Shown here one piece after another: positions 34,160 to 44,559 of a stretch of DNA of 64,000 nucleotides. Within the stretch, counting starts at the first letter, position 1. Every line of letters starts with the position of its first letter. The DNA is from Ceriagrion tenellum (lineage: Eukaryota > Arthropoda > Insecta > Odonata > Coenagrionidae), in the NCBI GenBank assembly GCA_963169105.1, contig OY720637.1, positions 55,698,964-55,762,963 on the forward strand, in the 5' to 3' direction. The position numbers and the translations under genes are program-made. The notes under the pieces were generated by a model. The model was given only the letters and a program-made list of their open reading frames with translations, did no database searches and had not been told where the DNA came from.

Positions 34160-36465
34160 CTTTTCGTAGCGATTTCTAGAGGGCGCCTACATAGAAGTAA
34201 TTTCTTTAATTTACATTGTTTTTGCATCAACCCAATAAAAATTACTCAAAACTTCCCACCAAACACACTCGACGATCAATTTTAAGTGGGCTTCTGTGGC
34301 CTATGCAAGTACTGGAAAACTCACCGACACTCGATATCACACTGTTTTGCTATAAAAATTACACTTAGTTGTTGCACCAACTGCACCATCGTATTTGCTT
34401 GAAGCGCTCTTCTCGCATTTGATTGGTAGTTGTATGTGAGTCGCGGAAGAAAAGTAGCAGAAGGGTGTTTACAAACCAGATATGGTGAAATTCTAGGACT
34501 TTTCAGGGTTTTCAGGGCAAACATTTTTATTTTTCTACATGAAAATACCACAATTTTGAGTGCAATTACAAGAAGGCGCAAAGATAGGAGCGCAATACGT
34601 TGACGCATGTACTGTGAGGGAATAAAGTTTCCCATCGAGCAGATTACCGCCACTATCGCTCGAGAGAAAAATCAGCTTCTTTTCTAATGGTATATTATTC
34701 TTAGGTCTCGGCCATGACTATGGCCATGAGTTAACGTCGCACAATCATTGGAGAGCAAATATTACATCTTCCTCAGCGTTAGTTCAAAATAAATTAAGTA
34801 CTACAAAACCAAAAATCACGAGCTAACAGACATAGCCTAAAATGATGCTAACCATAATTGAAAATAATCATGTTTTGACAAATAAAAGCCAACGTCCAGA
34901 CTAAATTCTCATTTCCCATGGCCAATCAAGATGTTCCAGATCTTTTTATCGATTTTCTTTATTATTTACAATCAATCTTTTCTTTACTATTCCAGGTATT
35001 CCAGATTTTACAGGCCAGAGGCGAACTTAGATCTACCCTCAGTTAGGTAAATGTTATTCTTTAAATGCAATTACGATTAAACCTTTCACACGATACGATA
35101 TTTGAGTATACTGATGATATTTGAGTATATGGTTTGATTTTCAATACAGAAATAGGTTTCATGCAGAAAGACAACGTGAAAAATGAGGTTTAAAGATCTA
35201 ACTAAAGACTAAAAATGTACATTATGCCGCGAGGGAGACAACTGATGTTTTCCGACCGTCCAAAAAGTTACAGAATCATCCCCCGGAACAGGTAGCATCA
35301 ATCTCCAACTCGCGCATGCTCTTGGAATCATTTACGCCGTATCAAACAGCCCCCTGGAATTCCTTGATTACCACTTGTATTCCTCTGCCAATATTACAGT
35401 CGAAGTTAGCTTCAATTAAGCTCGCATTAAAGATAGAGAAATTTGTAAAATATGTAAAGGGATTAAAAAGTAGCATTCATAAGAAATTATTCTAAAATGA
35501 TGATATATTTCAAATTCATATCTCCAGCAAACTAACAGGATAACATCACGTGTCTTCGGCAGGTTATGCGGGTCTTTACTCGGCGTACCTCCCGTTAACC
35601 TATCACAATAAGACGCATTTTACCCGTGTTATACACCGGGCGTAAAATAGAATAAATATATGCTAGGTGGAACCTGCCTAAGGCCTAAGCTAAATGGCAA
35701 CCTGTCTCATCCGGAAAAAAAGTTTGATTCCGGGAAGAGTTTTAGGGACTGACACATTATTACTTCGTTTTGAACAGAGACTGTCAGAAAGGAACACGGA
35801 ATCAATTCTCGCACACGTGTACGTAGGTTGAGCGGAATTTCATCAACAATTTCAATGGAAAAGTTTATCGTGACCAAGTAAAATAAAAGATGACATCGAA
35901 AATGGTCGGAGATTTGACATATTGTAACGAAAATCATTTCCTATTTATGGAACACATTTAATGATTCCAATTTATTTCCTTAAATGAGGTAGCATTTGTC
36001 ACTAGAAAAACTTATACGGAAAGGAATAAAAAACAGACAAAAGGTCGAATAACTAACCATTCTCGGTAAAATGACATTACACATAAAAAGAAATAATTTT
36101 ATGCTCAATGAATCATTCTGCTCTTTCATCATTTTAACGATTTTCGTTTATATTTAGAATTTGAACCAAGCAAACTTCGGGAATCATATGATATGAACGT
36201 GGCATATTGTGCTCCCTATCAGAAACAAATCTATCAGAAAGTTTCAATAAATCAAAATCAGAAAAAATAAGATGGTTCCAGTGAATTTGCTGCGGACAGA
36301 TTTCACTCTACCCTCTATCATTGAAATTCAAAGAAATGGGCGCTGAAAAGACTTATAATACGGTGTGAGTCAATTTCTCCACCACCAAAGGCCACTATAC
36401 GGTCACCTCTACATGTAATGACTTCTGCGTTATTAGTAAAAGCTATGAATAATAAGGTAGAGCTA
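34160..36465. other. Non-coding stretch, no gene recognised
   Basis: About 2.3 kb without a convincing open frame or repeat. The 110-residue minus frame at 34653-34321 and the 76-residue one at 35937-35707 show no known motif. Confidence 0.45.
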
Positions 36466-36595
36466 ATCTACATCTACATAATACCCCGCGAGCCGCCGCA
36501 TGGGCGTGTGGCAGGGGGTGTTAGGTCATCAGCCGTGTAAAGGAGTAAGTTTTGTAGAGGTGAAATGGTGACATGAATTATAGGAGTGTACAATA
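36466..36595 (-). mobile_element. LINE family C 3'-end fragment
   Basis: Read on the minus strand it matches the last 120 bases of the 16.2-kb element: ACCATTTCACCTC, then a block ending CTGATGACCTAACAC, then CCTGCCACACGCCCATGCGG, CGGCTCGCGGGGTATTATG and a terminal TAGATGTAGA. Only the 3' untranslated end is present, a very short 5'-truncated insertion. The CGGCGGCTC core is more GC-rich than the surroundings. Confidence 0.85.
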
Positions 36596-36599
36596 GCTA

Positions 36600-37725
36600 A
36601 TAATGAATAACATATGATTTAAAATATCTGTGAACTATCCATTTACAAATTGGCTGTATCTATGTAAACCAAAAGGTAGCCGAGTTTTAATCAGGTTATT
36701 CCGAAATTTTTAACGGAACAATAAACTTTTTCCGATCCAAAATTGTTTTCCCACCTACCGGTATGATTTTACCCGATTTAGTTACCAAGGGAGGATTTTC
36801 CCTATCAAAAATAAACAGAATCTCTCCACTCATGGAGAATGAGGTGATTCATCAGGCTTTTGCAGGAAAAACTATGTTTAGAAAACACAAGAACACCGTC
36901 CAAGCTCACGTCCGATAAGCAGAATAAGCACCAATGATGATACCAAATGGGACACGAGAGCCCATTGTGATGAGCGCCCGGATTATCACATTCAAGCCAT
37001 CTCACCGAACGTCCACGAGAGAAGCAAGTATATCCGGCGGGCAAATCACGCGAGTCCTTCATTGTGGGAAGGCAGGTTTGCTCGGTTGAATAACGCCTAA
37101 CAGCAAGGACATAACACAAGAGCTTGCCTACGATGCCCGGGGAATGAAAAACATGTCCATAACATCCTACACCGACAATCTACGCTGTAACTCGAGCAAG
37201 GACCTTGTTTGCGGTACTGTCGTAAATGGTGCGTGGGGAAAGGATCGCTTCAACTCGTTTACTCTACAGTTTCCCTTTATTAATGCTTTTTTCTAAGCAA
37301 AAGCAGTGCGGTGCAAGAAATGTAACCAGCGAGTCCGCCTCAAGCTTACTCCTTGAAATTTACAAATACCAGAAGAGAGGAGGGTGACCATCAAGCTTTT
37401 ATTGGCCCTTGTTTATGTTCTTTTAATAGCCGTCAGTTCCTACAATAGAGCAGTCACGGGCACAGAGTACATACTGTCAGAGGTCAAAAATTATTTTCTA
37501 CTCTACCCGCCATGTTCGTAGCCACTCCCATTCCGGCAAGTCGATAGTTACGTAGCACCAAACAGTGAGAGAGAAGATATTTTGAAAGAGAGAGTAACTC
37601 TCGAAAGTAACTTCCAACGTGAGTCATGAGTCTCATTTTGATATTTTTGAGTCTAATCTAATGGTTATGGACTGATAATTCAAGTTAAGTAAGTGAAGTA
37701 AGTAGCGATACGAAAGGTATTTTAA
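36600..37725. other. Non-coding stretch, no gene recognised
   Basis: A 104-residue minus frame at 37119-36805 contains several Cys and His residues but no recognisable zinc-binding spacing or family motif. I do not call it a gene. Otherwise nothing was identified. Confidence 0.4.
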
Positions 37726-37727
37726 TA

Positions 37728-37985
37728 TATGAGGACCCCAGAAGTCAAGGGGTCTAAGTAACAAAACCATTGTTTAGAGAAAACTTAAGTCAAAGTTGAA
37801 AATGTTTGGTACGACCCACTAAGTAGCTAAGAGGCATTACCCTAGATAGCAGCACCTGTGAAGAAAATCACTTGGATCCCTTTACCACCTAAAAGATTAA
37901 TATTTTCACATCCCATACCTGTACCTAACTTATTATTTTCAAAAATGTCACTTAGACCCCTTGAATTCTGGGGTCCACATATAGG
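37728..37985. repeat. Foldback element with about 33-bp arms
   Basis: The left arm, 37731-37762, contains GGACCCCAGAAGTCAAGGGG. The reverse complement of the right arm, 37947-37983, contains GGACCCCAGAATTCAAGGGG. Both continue into TCTAAGT-AC. Only a few mismatches separate the arms. About 185 bases of unrelated AT-rich sequence lie between. Short terminal inverted repeats and no coding content suggest a MITE. A target-site duplication was not evident. Confidence 0.6.
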
Positions 37986-38890
37986 ATTTGGTATGGAAGA
38001 ATGAGTACGGCAATATTTCATCCACATTTCCCTCGTGTAAACAAGACATCAACCAGAAAATTATGTGTCACCTTAAAAAAATTGGCAGACAGACAGATTT
38101 TCTAATATTCTCTTTAGAACAGAATTACCTCCTTTACCAGCCCAATTGCATTTAAGTCTGAATGAAGGATTTACTCAAGTTCCCCTAATACCACTCAAAG
38201 ACATAGAATCCACCAAGTGTCACATAGCAAACGGCAATAATTTCCTGTGGCTTGCACCTAATGAACTGGCAGACACTATGGCGAATCTGCCCAACAATCA
38301 CAACACAAAAAGAGAATGCAGAGCAACCTATTTACCCTCGCTACGCATATCCAGTCTGTGGTCACAACAATCAGTAATCAGCGGACATTCTGCCTCACAT
38401 TTCACAGGTATTTCAATTTAACTTACACACGCGTACCAATATATTCCTAGGTATTTGCACAAATACAGATAAACATGAATGTGGACAGTCATTTGATCTT
38501 AACGATGTGCTCGCCCTTGTGAATCAGTTAGCGTGGTATACGTAATGAACGAACTCTATAAAGTTTACGTAGGTTTCATTTTTCGCCAGAACATGTAGCT
38601 ACTGCTAACATTCTCAAGCATAGCGTGCGACACACTTCTCCAAATATAGACAAAGAGGTGAACAAGTAGTTTTAATAACCAGCAGTCGTATTAACAAAAC
38701 GATGTAACGCACAACTAAAAAATACGCGACACTAATACTGACTCTCGTAATTTTACTACAACTAAATTTAATCGGCGTCATGCAGTGAAAGTTTGACAAT
38801 TAGTGATTACTCGTTCCACTGCACATCTTTTTTTAAATTTGACTGGTTGTGTCAGGCGAAACTTCGTGCTACTAGCTTAACATTGTAAAA

Positions 38891-39115
38891 GGAAAGCTTT
38901 AACTTAGCAATTCCACATAAACTTCATTGACGACCTAGCTATAGACTTATGAAGTCATCATCAGGTGCATGCATTAGAAAAATGATAACTTATATAGTCA
39001 CAAGGTGAATAGGTTTATGTGGGCAGTTTTCTAATGCATGAACAAGATGATGACTTCATAAGTCGAAACCTAGGTCGTCATTAAGGTTCATGTGGAATTA
39101 CTAAGTTACAGCTTC
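38891..39115. repeat. Foldback element with two outward hammerhead-like cores (clearest case)
   Basis: The arms are 38891-38980 and 39025-39115, about 90 bases each. The right arm (plus) has GATGATGACTTCATAAGTC then GAAACCTAGGTC. The left arm (minus) has CACCTGATGATGACTTCATA, then AGTC, then TATAGCTAGGTC. Each arm is damaged at a different place: the left keeps CTGATGA and has lost GAAAC, while the right keeps GAAAC and has AAGATGA. The stem GACTT-CAT-AAGTC is intact in both. After GAAAC comes C-CTAG-G then TC, consistent with a minimal stem III and TH site. Outward, both arms contain TCATGTGGAATTACTAAGTT or a near copy. Confidence 0.65.
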
Positions 39116-39599
39116 CATTTCACAATTTTTCAATTTTATTTCCCAGCAGCACAAATAAACAACGCCAGCAAAATATCAAGCCAAGCAAATAAATATTGTT
39201 CTTACTCCTAAATCAAAACGCAAGGCATAACATGAGGCATAAAAAAATTAAATCGCGAGTGTGTTAACAAAAAGTTGCATAATTTCGTTTCAGGACACTG
39301 GAGTGACATACATTACGTAGAGACAAAAGTGAATGAAAACTCAAAATCACACATTTCTGTGACATCTCAGTGGCGCACACACCTACTTCAGGGAAAAAGG
39401 GCACACAAAAAAATGAAAAAGAAACATTATTTTGCCCCCGTTTACATAAATATATATGTATAAGTTCTCTGGAGGGAATAAATATGTGTGTGACGAACAT
39501 GTACATATATCTTCATTCTGATGCGGAGGTAAAAAAAATGCAGCCCCCCACTTTCCCCTAGGGGATGGTGAGCGGACCTCTGAAGGAACTGTTCTTAAA

Positions 39600-40340
39600 G
39601 GCGTGAGTGGGAGCGAGAGACGGGGGAAGAAGAGAGGCTGAAGAGAAGAAGACCCTTTCTGGAAATGGTTTTCGGATAAGAGCAAGAGAGAGAGGGAGAG
39701 AGGAAAAAAGTTTGAAAAGGAGAAAGACAGAGAGGAGAGATGGGTTGAATGAGAGGGACGGAGAGAGGGCGCAGGGGGGGGGGGAGAGGAGGAGGAGCAG
39801 CGGCGAGAACCGCGCCGTCGAGAGCCGGGCGAAAAGAGCACACGAGAGCAGCGGGGCGAGACGAGAGAAAGACCGGGCGCCCGCCCGTGAGGCCACCGTC
39901 GCGGCGGTCCGGGCGCATGCGGGGACGGGGACCGATGGGGCGCACGGCGCACACAACAACCTCCTCCCATCCTCGGGGCCATCCCCCTCCTCCTTCCCCC
40001 GCCAACTGTTTATGCGCCAGCCCGAACCTTTTGCGAAAGAGAGTAGAGCTCCCTCCCTCCACTCGCAATTAAAAATCCGTCGTGCTGTTTTAATTACGAA
40101 GATACCCTCCCTTTCCACCCCCACCCTCTTCCACCCTTCAACACTCTCCACCCCGCCACCGCTCACGAGAATCCGAGATGAAACGAATTTAATGTGGTCA
40201 CCGTGTATCGAGGCGAGCGTACCTGCCTTATACGGGGGCAGAGAGGGGTAGTGAGGTAAAGGACGATTCCCCTGTTCGATACGCCGTGACGACACGGGAG
40301 AAGAGAGAAAGGTAGTGGTCCATTGAGGGTACCGTGAGTA
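39600..40340. promoter_or_regulatory. CpG-rich patch with purine-rich left half and 11-G run
   Basis: From 39600 to 39790 the plus strand is GA-rich, with a G run at 39774-39784. From 39790 to 39960 CG dinucleotides are dense (GGCGCCCGCCCGTGAGGCC at about 39876, then GTCGCGGCGGTCCGGGCGC). Past 40050 it becomes AT-richer and has CAATTAAAAATCCGTC and TTTTAATTACGAAG. Long frames are open on both strands at once (245 residues minus, 214 plus), the signature of composition rather than coding. This is the strongest CpG-island-like feature in the window and a candidate host promoter or first exon. Confidence 0.35.
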
Positions 40341-40344
40341 ATAG

Positions 40345-41702
40345 AAAATGGCAAAAGAAAAAACATTTATCTTCAGCGTTAGTCAAAACTTCTTTTTTTT
40401 AATATTTGGGTGAATACTCCGGCGAAATATTCCAAAAAGAGACAACACAACACTATGATTTGCGCAAAACCGGGTAAAGTTGTAGTTTTAATCCAATTAA
40501 ATCGTAGTCTACATTAAATTCAATTTATGTATACGCATATTTTTGGACCTTATAAAATATGTGTCATAAAAAATGCAAGGAAAAAGGCCATTTTTACGAC
40601 CTTGCGTTGGCACGCGATCGATTTTTAGCAAGCTCCGCCAGATAAATAGAAATGTACCTTAGTAGGAAACTCAAGATTTTTATTCCAAACTGTAAAATTC
40701 CCACGGAAAGGAATCATTACTGAGAATATTTCATCAATTTCCAAATTTACTACTAAATTTTTTATTGCGTTTTTCACAAATTGTAAACACATTGTTTTCT
40801 AGCAACTTTTGAACGACGAGCATTTTATATTGTCAATACACAATCCACTTATAGCTGCACTAGCAATTTTAAGGAGAGCTAACACAATAAATGGTTTTAC
40901 AATTAAGGTCAGCACTTATACACTGATTCTCTGTCAATGTGCCACGTCGATTGCATTTGAAATGGCAATGGAAGAAGTAAGACGGAAGACATTTAAAAAT
41001 GTTCCCGCGTCATTATTTTCCCTGCATAAGGACTACATAAAAATGAACATCAATTATTTATTAGCGTTAAAACCTAAGTTAACACGGAAAATAGAATCAA
41101 GTGTACCTGATATTATATCTTGCGTGTATTTTTAATCACCGAATCCTAGTACATGTTACACCCAGTGCGACAGAGGGTTTCAACATTTTGGACCATTCAA
41201 TATTTTTATTGGTTTATACCGTTTGTGTAGATGCGAAGGGTCTAGAAATAACAATTTTTATTCGCCCTGTTTTAGCAATAATCAACACTGATTGCCTAAC
41301 ACATCAGTCACTTGGAAGGCGATTTTCCTTTCTTCCGTCAATTCAGATAAAATGGACATCCTTCTATCCGCTTACTCGGCACTTTCCCTTTGATCATAGC
41401 ATTCAAAATCCCAGTGCCTTGAAATCCTATTTTCAGATATATTCACGCTTTTTCTGTCAGATTCCCCCGACTCTCTAAAGGTAAATTATTTGATAGAAAG
41501 AGGAAAGAAACACAGTAATACCTTGACTTACAAACGGCACAACACACAAACTATTCGAGGCATGCACTGTCTTTATATTCCATGTTGAACTAAAGATTCA
41601 AAATTATTCTAGTAATAAGAATATTAACTCAAAATGTACGCTTCCAGTATTACAAATGCATTTTTATTTTTTTTCGAAAATTTTTAATCTGGAGATGGAT
41701 AA
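40345..41702. other. Non-coding stretch, no gene recognised
   Basis: Two overlapping plus-strand frames (108 and 125 residues at 40809-41478) lack motifs I can recognise and lie in AT-rich DNA. They might be exon-like, but no support was found. Confidence 0.4.
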
Positions 41703-41960
41703 TTTCCCCTTTATAATAATAATAATGCATCTTTATTGGGGTGAGATCGAGAGTAAGGTCGTCCCTTCTTCCATCTAACCCCTCGCCAAAAAAATACATG
41801 AAATAGGTGAGAAGAAAGATGTATGCATTCGTGAGAAAAACGTAAGGAAATATGGAGGTACAGATAAAACCGCGGACAAGAAAAATTTGGTTTACTAGTC
41901 CAAGTACCTTTATATGGACATCTCTGCGTCATACGGGAACAAGAACCAGACTTCATAAAA
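41703..41960 (-). mobile_element. LINE 3' end with (ATT)n tail
   Basis: On the minus strand the sequence ends GGCGAGGGGTTAGATGGAAG, AAGGGACGACC, then CACCCCAATAAAGATGC and ATTATTATTATTATAA. An AATAAA box directly before a short ATT repeat is a typical LINE 3' terminus in arthropods. The upstream part (to about 41960) is T-rich, like a 3' untranslated region. No pol motif remains. Confidence 0.6.
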
Positions 41961-43190
41961 GTTCACAAGATTTTATAAAATGAAGGATAGTCAGCCATTG
42001 ATTAAATAAATATGTATCAGCTTTAAAAATTCTCGACGGTAGCAGCACTGTGCCGACGGATCATCGGTAAACTCTGATATCATGGACTTCCATTCGAGGG
42101 CTTAGTATCGCGGAGAATTTTTTTTGTTTCCGTCACAAAAGACGCTGTAGATTCAGATAAACGTACAGAGGACTAAGACGCATTCAGCTCCGCAACAATC
42201 TGATTTCGACTTCAATGCAACAAAACACGCTAGGAACTGCAACCGCTAAAACGGACAGCTTAATGCGATAAAGCCAGACTGGATGATTAAACTTTAAAGT
42301 GCTCCCGTCAGACCGAAAATGCAACAAGGATTATACGCGTCCCTATATCCCCTTGGAAGGCACCCTTCCACAGGGTACATATGCACGGACGCGTGGAAGG
42401 CTGCGTGCAAGCAGGATAAACTCTAGGATAGAGCAATGCGCACTACTTTGCAGTGCCAAACGTGCAAACGCAGTATAACTGCGAATAAGGACCTGCCCGT
42501 AAATTAAGCTAAATTTATCGTTGACGCGACATGTGACCCCAACTACTGTTCCAATACAAAGATGAAAATTGAAGTGTTTGCAATAATGAAATGGCTTAAT
42601 GCTACGACTTCAAAGCCAAGCTTTTCCACGCATGAGGAACACGGCTTAAGGTGACGCTGTATGCAAAAATAGAATGGCTTGTGTGATTCAGCTTAAAAGC
42701 TCAAATGCTCACTTTTACGTCTCGTTTTCTTCAGCAGAAACGCATTATGCATTCATTTAAACCATGACATCACAGTCTCGCATGCTGTTAAACAGGCGAA
42801 AATTCAAGTTCACGGAGACGCATAATTCTCTACTCGCAAATTAGTAAATTATTTTTGAAAACAGAACTAAATCTGATGAATCTGACAATCAAAAAGCAAG
42901 AGCTAAAATTACTCATACATGGAACAAGAGTTTTTGCAAATAGCAAGCAAATGGGCGAATGTGAAACTAGTTAAAGGGCATGTAACGCAAGTGCACAAAC
43001 AGTACTTAACTTACACAAATTATTGTTATTCTGAAATAATAATGATGTCACTTCCCCTAAAAACATCATAAAATGACCATTTAACGGAGCTTCACACACC
43101 TGTGTGGTTGAAAATGTAGCAAGATATCATAAAATTAATATGCACGCGTAATGGGACTAACAATGACACACACAATGGGACTAAATGTAG
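41961..43190. other. Non-coding stretch, no gene recognised
   Basis: No convincing frame, RNA gene or foldback was found in this 1.2-kb stretch. Confidence 0.45.
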
Positions 43191-43197
43191 AGACTGT

Positions 43198-43319
43198 AGA
43201 AATACGGAGTCACCCGCTGAAAAGAACACGAATGAGAAACATTCAACACGAAAACCATATTTCCGGACTAAGATCTGAACCCAGGCTCCTATAATACGGA
43301 GAAATACGGAGTCACCCGC
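43198..43319 (-). mobile_element. Small SINE-like insertion flanked by 20-bp direct repeats
   Basis: The 20-base word AGAAATACGGAGTCACCCGC is present without mismatch at 43198-43217 and at 43300-43319. The 82 bases between them contain, on the minus strand, GAGCCTGGGTTCAGATC, a B-box-like word. Flanking repeats of this length are what target-primed insertion leaves, so this could be a truncated SINE. A partial tandem duplication is the alternative. The minus frame across it shows the repeat as G-D-S-V-F-L twice. Confidence 0.5.
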
Positions 43320-43429
43320 ATGGTACACATGGGTAATAATATCAAAGAGATTGATATAGCGGTAACGAGATACCTGAGGCGTGGTTACGGCTCTTCATGG
43401 CGTTTTCCCTCGCAAGATCGTAGCCTTAT

Positions 43430-43770
43430 CTTACTAATAAATAAAAATCTAGTGGTATTTGTCTGTCTGTTACTCAATCACTCATAAACCACTGAATCGA
43501 TTTAAACAAAATTTGGCAGGAAGATACTTCATGTATCTGGTTCACGCATTGGCTATAGAACGAGGGCCTAGGACGCTAGAAGGCCCTCAAGTGGGCCCTT
43601 TCATCGCCAAAAATTGGCCCTGGAAGATAATACATAACAAACGAATGAGAAAATGTGACGAATGTTCTTCAAACCAAGCCAGTTATTTGAAACGATTGTT
43701 CTTGTATTTGGTGAGCGAGTCGCAAGAATAGTTCGAAGGATGGGCGTGACTTCTTTTGGCTAATAAAAGC
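43430..43770 (+). repeat. Dispersed repeat of unassigned class
   Basis: Starts TAATAAATAAAAATCTAGTG, then TTGTCTGTCTGTTACTCAAT and AAACCACTGAATCGATTTAA, AAAATTTGGCAG, and continues to GGATGGGCGTGACTTC near 43740. Words of this kind in this order occur in abundant arthropod repeats that I cannot assign to a class by eye. The 90-residue open frame at 43459-43731 may be part of it but has no recognisable domain. Confidence 0.4.
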
Positions 43771-44454
43771 AGTAAACAATAGTAATCAGGAAAGATCCAT
43801 AACTGCGCTTCTGGAGTGAAATTCAAGTCCAAGTAGATGGTTTGTGCGCCGCGGATTTCAAACCTTGGCTATAATAGTGACAGTGAGACCAATCTTGACA
43901 CCCATGGGAGACAATACCCTATACCTACGCAACAAAAACCTCCTGGAAACAACAGAAATGAAATATTTAAAGCTTTCCCGGCGCATAAGTTAGGCAGTTG
44001 AAAATGTTTCACATTTATAAAAACATTGAAACAGCATATTATTAAATGGATGATGAAAGAATCGCCAGAATTACGAGGAATATATTCCAAACAGGTAAAA
44101 GAGGCGTGGTTAGACCAAGAAAATGACTTTAGAATAATATAGATGTTAAAATAAAATGCTCAAGGTAGAAATATTACTGGAAACTAGCTTCAGTCTCCTT
44201 AAGAAGGAGGTGGAAGAAGAAGGATTCATTGAAAACGTGAAATTATATAATCACTCATCGCATTCATTAAAAGAATATTCATGTGCTTGTTTCCCTATCT
44301 TCCTCACAGTCTCTCAGCTGGATGCACGTCTGGGATTCCCCATCCACATAGATTAAAAAAAAGACATCGGCGGATGTAACCGTCAGCGATTTCCGCCGCA
44401 AGTTCCCTAATTAGTTTTATAATTTGATGGAACTAAGAAGTTTCGGGGACTATG

Positions 44455-44520
44455 GGAGCCGGCGGCGGCGGCGCGGCGGGTGCGCTGCACGGATCGAGGC
44501 GCCGGGAAATTTCAAAACAA
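44455..44520. repeat. GGC-rich short tract
   Basis: A short GCCGGCGGCGGCGGCGCGG tract followed by CGGGTGCGCTGCACGG, in otherwise AT-rich DNA. The flanks contain CTAATTAGTTTTATAATTTG (44410) and GAAATTAAAG. It could be part of a small regulatory patch. Confidence 0.5.
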
Positions 44521-44559
44521 AAGGGATCGAACTTCTTTAAGACGAGGAAACCCTCATGA

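Noticed and set aside
36805..37119. 104-residue minus frame rich in Cys and His
   Set aside because: Cysteine and histidine spacing does not match a known zinc-binding motif, and no neighbouring exon was found.
39558..40295. 245-residue minus and 214-residue plus frames
   Set aside because: Both strands are open together in CG- and GA-rich DNA. P/S/R-rich, with no family similarity.
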